Source of the DNA: Candidatus Bathyarchaeota archaeon
GTDB lineage: Archaea > Thermoproteota > Bathyarchaeia > Bathyarchaeales > Bathyarchaeaceae
DNA length: 10,084 bases
Assembly: GCA_020356305.1 (NCBI GenBank)
Contig: CP070636.1
Location: 1,165,328 to 1,175,411, forward strand
Direction: 5' to 3'
The translations under genes were made by a program, and so were the position numbers. A model generated the notes under the pieces. The model had not been told where the DNA came from and did not search any database. It was given only the letters and a program-made list of their open reading frames with translations. Of this stretch, positions 6,302 to 10,084 are shown piece after piece (the stretch's first letter is position 1; each line of letters starts with the position of its first letter).

Positions 6302-6958
6302 CCTTCTCTTCAGGCTTGACACTATGTTCTGAAGCCTAGTCCTCCAACGAATAGGCTTTCCAAATGGAACGGTCATCCCCTTTTTTATAGCTTGAACGAT
6401 CTCATCGGCATCTGGATCAGCTTCGATATTTGTGTAGGCTAAGCCGATTCCTGAAGCGTGATGAGCGTCGCTTCCAGCGGTTTGTGGCAGGTTGAGGCGA
6501 ACAGCGAGTTTTTGACTCATGTGGGTTGAAAGAAAGAAGGGGAAGGCTGTTGAGTTAATCACCTCGACGGCGTCAAAGCTAGATACTATGTGTTGTCTCA
6601 TCTGTCGTCTCAGTCCTCCCTTGGAGACTGCAGTTGGATGGGCGGCCACAGCTACTCCACCAGCCTCATGGATGCACTTGATTGTTTCAAGGGGGCTTAA
6701 CTTCGGAGGAATTTCCGTGGTTACGTTGATGGCGAGGACGTGACCGCCTTTGGTGGAAATCTCAATCCCCGGTACGACTAGCAAGCTCTTTTCTTGGACG
6801 AGTTTGAGCGCTCCCTCAACGGTGTCGTGGTCAGTGATTGCGACTCCGTCTAGACCCTGCTTCTTGGCATAGGCTACCACTTCTTTGGGGGTTGTTGTAG
6901 CGTCATGAGTGTAACACGTGTGGACATGAATATCCATTTTGAGGGGCAAACGGTTCAC
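6293..6958 (-). CDS. PHP-domain metal-dependent phosphoesterase
   Basis: 221-residue single-domain protein of the PHP superfamily (COG0613-like), with a trinuclear metal site in a TIM-like barrel. Ligand motifs in order: HVH (11-13), Asp19, ITDHDT (41-46), GIE (64-66), GGH (71-73), AAHP (105-108), GSDAH (162-166). Relatives include RNase AM/TrpH-type 5'-3' nucleases and nucleotide or histidinol phosphatases, so the substrate is not defined. The GTG start at 6958 overlaps the metG stop as GTGA, so translation probably follows metG by reinitiation. An ATG at 6937 would begin right at the MDIHVH strand and is equally compatible with the fold; neither start has a clear ribosome site. Sharing a transcript with a tRNA synthetase makes an RNA or nucleotide substrate attractive but unproven. 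Confidence 0.88.
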   Translation of the reverse strand: MNRLPLKMDIHVHTCYTHDATTTPKEVVAYAKKQGLDGVAITDHDTVEGALKLVQEKSLLVVPGIEISTKGGHVLAINVTTEIPPKLSPLETIKCIHEAGGVAVAAHPTAVSKGGLRRQMRQHIVSSFDAVEVINSTAFPFFLSTHMSQKLAVRLNLPQTAGSDAHHASGIGLAYTNIEADPDADEIVQAIKKGMTVPFGKPIRWRTRLQNIVSSLKRRKT

Positions 6959-8646
6959 TTTAGAACTGTTTTCGAGCTGGCCTCTTCTAGCATGGTCTGC
7001 AGCTCTTTCTCAGTGGCCAAGATTTTGGTGAAAAGAGGTTTTGCTTTGTTGATTTTGTGGCCTGACTTGAGGGGTTCTGTGGCTTCGCTCCATGCTTGTT
7101 CGTGAACGTGACCTCGAAGATTAAGGAGCCTCCATAGATTCTCAGCTGTTAGTGGGATGAAGGGTTCAAGGGTTATGGCAAGAGCTTTGACGATTTGGAC
7201 GGCTAGGTACAGGGCGTTGGCGGATTCCTGCGGGTTGGTCTTGATCGCGTTCCAGGGTTCTTTCTTGTTAAGGTATTTGTTTCCTAGGTGGCTGAGCCCT
7301 ATGGCGGTGCGCAAGGCCGCTTGTAGTCTAAAATCTTCAATGTTCTGTGCGATTTTCCCAGTTTTCTTTCTTGCTGATTGCAAGATGCGTTTGTCGTATT
7401 CGTCGAGTTTGGCCGGTTCGGGTACGACGCTGGCAAAGTGTGTATTGATAAAGGACAATGTTCGGTGAATAAAGTTGCCTAAAGTGTCGTTGAGATCAGC
7501 GTTCACTTTTTCCATGAAGGTTTTCCACGTGAAGTTGGTGTCTTTGGTTTCAGGTCGGATGGACAGGAGAGCGTATCTCCAATAGTCAGCTGGGAAGAGT
7601 TGCAGTGCTTCGTCGATCCAGACGCCAATTCTTCGGCTTTTAGAAAAGGCTTGGTCTTCAAACATTAGGAACTCCGTGGAGTCTACGTTCCAAGGGAGGT
7701 TGTAGTCTTCTTGGGTGGCCAAGAGTAGGGCCGGCAGGATGAGAGTGTGGAAAGGAATGTTGTCCTTTCCTATGAAATACAGTGTTCTCGCGTCTTTGTC
7801 GAGCCAATATTCTTTCCAGTCTTCTTCTTTTCCCAATCTCTTGAAGTGTTCGATAGTGGCTGACAGGTATCCTAAGACCGCTTCCACCCACACGTAGATA
7901 GTTTTTTCTTGCGCTCCTGGGAAAGGCGCTGGAATGCCCCACTTGTTGTCCCTGGTGATGGGTCTGGGTTTTAACCCTTCCTTGAGAAAGTTTAAGCTGA
8001 AGTTTCGTGCGTTGTCAGGTAACTGCTTATTGTTTTCAATGTAGGTGTAAAGTTGTCGAGCAAATTTTGGCATGTCAAAGTACCAGTGGGTGCTCCTTTC
8101 TATGATCGGGGTGGATCCGCAGATGGTACAGTATGGTTGATTGAGTTTGGTGGGTTCGAGGAGGCGCCCACAAGCATCGCATTGGTCGCCACGAGCTTGT
8201 TCGTAGTTGCAGTGGGGGCATATTCCTTCCACGAATCTATCAGGCAAAAATCGGGCACACTTGGGGCAGAATAGTAGCTCGCTTTCCTTAGTGAAGATGT
8301 ACTCGTTGTCGTAGATTTTCAATAGTAGGTCTTGAACAAACTTTTTGTGCACTGGGTTTTCGGTTCGAGTGTAATTGTCGAAGGATATGTTCCACTTTTT
8401 GAACAGATCCACAACTGTATTGTGGTATTGGTCGGTCAGCTCTTTGGGTGGGATTCCCAGCCGCACCGCCTCAACCTCGATGGGAGTTCCATGCTCATCG
8501 GATCCACTCACGAAAATGACTTGGTCTCCCTTGAGGCGATGATATCGAGCCACAACGTCGGCTGACAGTATTGAGCCTATCATGGTGCCCAAATGAGGCA
8601 CATAGTTAATGTAGGGCCACGCAGAGGTGACTAAAATCTTAGCGAG
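6955..8646 (-). CDS. metG: Methionyl-tRNA synthetase, start codon non-canonical
   Basis: Class I synthetase charging tRNA(Met). Homology begins at ILVTSAWPYINYVPHLG, where PHLG is the HIGH-type ATP site. The SGSDEHGTP loop follows, then four zinc-knuckle pairs (CPKC, CPHC, CDAC, CTIC), FSKS (KMSKS-type, about residues 334-337) and a helical anticodon-binding domain from about 365. At 563 residues there is no C-terminal EMAP/tRNA-binding domain, which many archaea encode separately. The first usable codon is GTG at 8601, but starting there removes the conserved strand ILVTSAWPYINY. Upstream to the in-frame TAA (near 8667) there is no ATG, GTG or TTG. I set the start at CTC 8646, in the exact place of an expected ATG (xAKILVTSA), 7 nt after GGAGGTG. 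This is a base error, a recent mutation or a true non-AUG start. Confidence 0.93.
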   Translation of the reverse strand, partial: LAKILVTSAWPYINYVPHLGTMIGSILSADVVARYHRLKGDQVIFVSGSDEHGTPIEVEAVRLGIPPKELTDQYHNTVVDLFKKWNISFDNYTRTENPVHKKFVQDLLLKIYDNEYIFTKESELLFCPKCARFLPDRFVEGICPHCNYEQARGDQCDACGRLLEPTKLNQPYCTICGSTPIIERSTHWYFDMPKFARQLYTYIENNKQLPDNARNFSLNFLKEGLKPRPITRDNKWGIPAPFPGAQEKTIYVWVEAVLGYLSATIEHFKRLGKEEDWKEYWLDKDARTLYFIGKDNIPFHTLILPALLLATQEDYNLPWNVDSTEFLMFEDQAFSKSRRIGVWIDEALQLFPADYWRYALLSIRPETKDTNFTWKTFMEKVNADLNDTLGNFIHRTLSFINTHFASVVPEPAKLDEYDKRILQSARKKTGKIAQNIEDFRLQAALRTAIGLSHLGNKYLNKKEPWNAIKTNPQESANALYLAVQIVKALAITLEPFIPLTAENLWRLLNLRGHVHEQAWSEATEPLKSGHKINKAKPLFTKILATEKELQTMLEEASSKTVLK

Positions 8647-8653
8647 CTCGATA

Positions 8654-8660
8654 CACCTCC
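8654..8660 (-). promoter_or_regulatory. Ribosome binding site of metG
   Basis: GGAGGTG on the minus strand is a full match to the usual archaeal anti-Shine-Dalgarno. Seven bases (TATCGAG) separate it from the CTC codon at 8644-8646, the ideal distance for a start. It is 52 nt from the GTG at 8601, so it cannot serve that codon. It argues that translation begins at 8646 or the nearby ATT at 8637. Confidence 0.65.
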
Positions 8661-8700
8661 AAGCTTGAAATTAGCTATAGAGTGTTGTTTGCACCTCTAC

Positions 8701-8709
8701 TACTTAAGC
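8701..8709 (-). promoter_or_regulatory. Possible TATA box of the metG-PHP operon
   Basis: CTTAAGTA on the minus strand lies about 58 nt before the proposed start, with the expected transcript start near 8679. It is a weak match, supported mainly by position between the upstream poly-T terminator and metG. The leader would be about 33 nt, too short for a T-box, and archaea are not known to use one. Confidence 0.3.
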
Positions 8710-8752
8710 GCAACTGGGTTTGGGGCGCTCTGGAGGCGGTGAGGTGAACGTT

Positions 8753-8760
8753 AAAAAAAA
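8753..8760 (-). terminator. Poly-T terminator of the envelope-protein gene
   Basis: A run of eight T on the minus strand starts 16 nt after the stop at 8777, in the purine/pyrimidine-biased context CCTCC-T8. It would separate this gene from metG, which lies downstream on the same strand. Confidence 0.55.
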
Positions 8761-8776
8761 GGAGGATGTTTGAAAG

Positions 8777-9373
8777 TCATTGCGCAGCAACGACAGCAGG
8801 TGGACTTGAGGCTAACTTTCTGAGACTCAACCACATGAAGAACAGCGCGATCAGGGCTAGGATGAATAGTACAGTTATGCCGGCTGTTAAGTAGAGTATC
8901 GGAGCTAGAGCTTCGCTTTGGGTAATAGGCCATTCAATCAAGATAGGGATGTATTCCGTCACGGAGTCGGTTTCATCTCCCCATTCGTATTCTACCGAAA
9001 CCCTTGCCGCGTTCGTGATTCCTCCTCGTCCCTCTGCTGGGACAGTAAATTCAAATTCGATCGGCTCAGAAGTTTGGTTTTTGTCAAGCAGGTTTTCTTC
9101 TATTTCTGTTCTGGTCGCGTTTCCAGTCCAATTGCCATGATACCATCCAAACCACGGAAAAGTGATCTTAATCTTCCTAATTGCTATGATTGAAGGTCCT
9201 TCGTTTCTCACAGTCACGTAGAGTTTGCCACTTTCACCGTACTTGTAGTAAGCCTTGTCTGTTGACAAGTATACGTTTACTGTTGGCTTTTGGGCAGTTA
9301 TGAAAGTTATCATAGTAGGTAGAAACACCAACGAGACAATCACTAGAGCTATAACGCTTTTTTTCCTCAACAT
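8777..9373 (-). CDS. Membrane-anchored protein with extracellular CARDB/Ig-like domain
   Basis: 198 residues, no assigned function. KKSVIALVIVSLVFLPTMITF (about 4-24) looks like a signal peptide or N-terminal anchor. Residues 30-148 are beta-rich; 'STDKAYYKYGESGKLYVTVRNEGP' style wording, that is, demand for balanced strands followed by VRNEGP, is typical of CARDB/NEW3-like surface domains. A second membrane helix spans about 157-184, followed by a positively charged residue pair and a short Ala/Pro tail, which places the domain outside the cell. Three N-glycosylation sequons (NWT 81, NAT 85, NQT 99) agree with that. Start ATG supported by AGGTGA just upstream and a good TATA box. It stands alone between terminator and promoter. 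It may be an S-layer-associated or adhesion-type accessory protein; this is a guess from architecture only. Confidence 0.8.
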   Translation of the reverse strand: MLRKKSVIALVIVSLVFLPTMITFITAQKPTVNVYLSTDKAYYKYGESGKLYVTVRNEGPSIIAIRKIKITFPWFGWYHGNWTGNATRTEIEENLLDKNQTSEPIEFEFTVPAEGRGGITNAARVSVEYEWGDETDSVTEYIPILIEWPITQSEALAPILYLTAGITVLFILALIALFFMWLSLRKLASSPPAVVAAQ

Positions 9374-9407
9374 AGTTCACCTATGCAGGTTGTCTCTGAG
9401 GATAGTG

Positions 9408-9416
9408 TATTTAAAA
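9408..9416 (-). promoter_or_regulatory. TATA box of the envelope-protein gene
   Basis: TTTTAAATA on the minus strand, about 35 nt before the ATG at 9373. The predicted transcript start near 9386 leaves a leader of about 12 nt, just enough for the AGGTGA site. Confidence 0.5.
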
Positions 9417-9602
9417 CTTGCTTACTCTAAATTCACAGGTGGTATTAACGCACACGCCCAAAAAAGGCATAGAGAAGAGTTAAAATATCTTAAAGTTTAA
9501 AATGCAGAAGCAAAGACAGTGAACGAAATAATGGAAGGATTCGATAAAGTATGTTTTTCTCTCCTTGAATTGTGAGCGTGCATTATGGTGGGTTTCTAGA
9601 AT
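9417..9602 (+). other. Upstream region of the phosphofructokinase gene
   Basis: AT-rich spacer without a convincing gene. GTTTAAAAT near 9495-9503 and GATAAAGTA near 9543-9551 are the best TATA-like candidates for the plus-strand gene. GGTGGG at 9587-9592 is a passable ribosome site 10 nt before the ATG. A 14-codon frame at 9531-9575 has no ribosome site. No RNA structure was recognised. Confidence 0.3.
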
Positions 9603-10084
9603 ATGAAAGTTGGAATCTTAAGCGGAGGAGGAGACGCTCCCGGAATCAATGCGGTTATCAGAGCAGTTGTGAGAAAGGGAATTCGGAACTATGGCTATGA
9701 AATTGTCGGAATTGGGGATGGATGGCGAGGATTAATTGAAGGCAAACTTGTCCCACTTGATCTCCAAGCAATTTCTGGGATGCTTCCTCGTGGAGGATCA
9801 ATTCTGGGAACATCGAGAACTAACCCTTTCAAAAATGAAGGTGGGGCACAGAAAATTCTGACGAATGTTAAAGAAAATGGCCTTGATGCTGTAGTTGTCA
9901 TTGGAGGAGAGGACACTTTAGGTGTGGCTTACAAGCTTTACGAAATGGGACTTCCCTGCGTTGCGGTGCCCAATACAATTGACTATGATTTAGCTGGCAC
10001 CGATTAGTCTTTCGGCTTTAACACCGCAGTTCATGTAGCAACTGAAGCGCTTGACAGGCTTCATACGACGGCGGAGGCGCACCA
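9603..10084 (+). pseudogene. pfkA: PfkA-family 6-phosphofructokinase with in-frame TAG, 3' end outside window
   Basis: Glycolytic kinase that phosphorylates fructose 6-phosphate with ATP or PPi. LSGGGDAPGINAVIR (6-20) is the nucleotide loop, GGSILGTSRTNPF (64-76) the second loop, GGEDTLG (101-107) the donor-site loop, and TIDYDLAGTD (125-134) the catalytic loop with Asp127 and Asp129. Numbering runs parallel to E. coli PfkA. Asp104 is the residue linked with PPi use, but the partner position 124 is Asn instead of Lys, and Asn128 is replaced by Tyr. A TAG at 10005-10007 then stops the frame at residue 135, where homologues usually have Tyr or Leu. The next 25 codons (SFGFNTAV, ATEALDRLHTTAEAH) continue the family in the same frame to the edge. 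So it is a nonsense-mutated gene, a base error or a readthrough gene; normal length would be about 320-360 residues. Confidence 0.8.

Noticed and set aside
6955..8601. metG starting at the GTG at 8601
   Set aside because: It would delete the conserved first strand of the Rossmann fold and has no ribosome site; GGAGGTG lies 52 nt away.
9531..9575. 14-codon frame upstream of pfkA as a leader peptide
   Set aside because: No ribosome site and no regulatory codon run; length is expected by chance.
1..10084. tRNA, rRNA, CRISPR array, insertion sequence or prophage
   Set aside because: No cloverleaf, direct-repeat array, transposase or phage-type motif was recognised on either strand.

Overview
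The window reads as a piece of an archaeal chromosome. AT-rich TATA-like boxes with short leaders precede several genes, ribosome binding sites are GGAGG-like, and terminators are poly-T. The gene set fits: an archaeal/eukaryal-type methylthiotransferase, an archaeal-type MetRS, and FtsZ paired with a short ribbon-helix-helix (RHH) protein. Moderate GC, FtsZ and a PfkA-type phosphofructokinase together make an uncultured TACK-type lineage (for example Bathyarchaeia) plausible. That placement is inference; there is no rRNA gene here. I saw no tRNA, CRISPR array, insertion sequence or prophage signal, and no gene-free stretch longer than about 250 bases.

Left part (1-3460): a two-gene ABC-2 exporter operon on the minus strand. 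The ATPase overlaps the permease start by 14 nt, and the permease runs off the left edge. Divergent from it is an agmatinase/guanidino-ureohydrolase gene, which ends at a hairpin shared with the converging methylthiotransferase gene.

Centre (3461-6290): a tRNA methylthiotransferase of the e-MtaB/CDKAL1 type on the minus strand. Divergent from it is a two-gene cell-division operon on the plus strand: a CdrS-like RHH regulator and FtsZ. Their reading frames overlap by 56 nt, and the overlap is forced because the ftsZ frame is closed just upstream of its ATG. Two near-identical AAC(A/C)TGTTTT sites sit in inverted-repeat context on either side of the operon TATA box and are a candidate autoregulatory operator pair.

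Right part (6293-10084): metG and a PHP-domain phosphoesterase form a minus-strand operon joined by a GTGA overlap. The metG frame needs residues upstream of its first usable start codon: the conserved N-terminal strand is encoded, but no ATG, GTG or TTG precedes it, and a CTC codon sits where the start should be, 7 nt after a strong Shine-Dalgarno sequence. Next come a small envelope-anchored protein with a CARDB/Ig-like ectodomain and, at the right edge, a PfkA-family phosphofructokinase gene. Its catalytic region has unusual residues and an in-frame TAG, with clear homology continuing in the same frame to the window end.

Most genes are housekeeping. The most notable points are the cdrS-ftsZ unit with its putative operator pair, the missing metG start codon, and the amber-interrupted phosphofructokinase.
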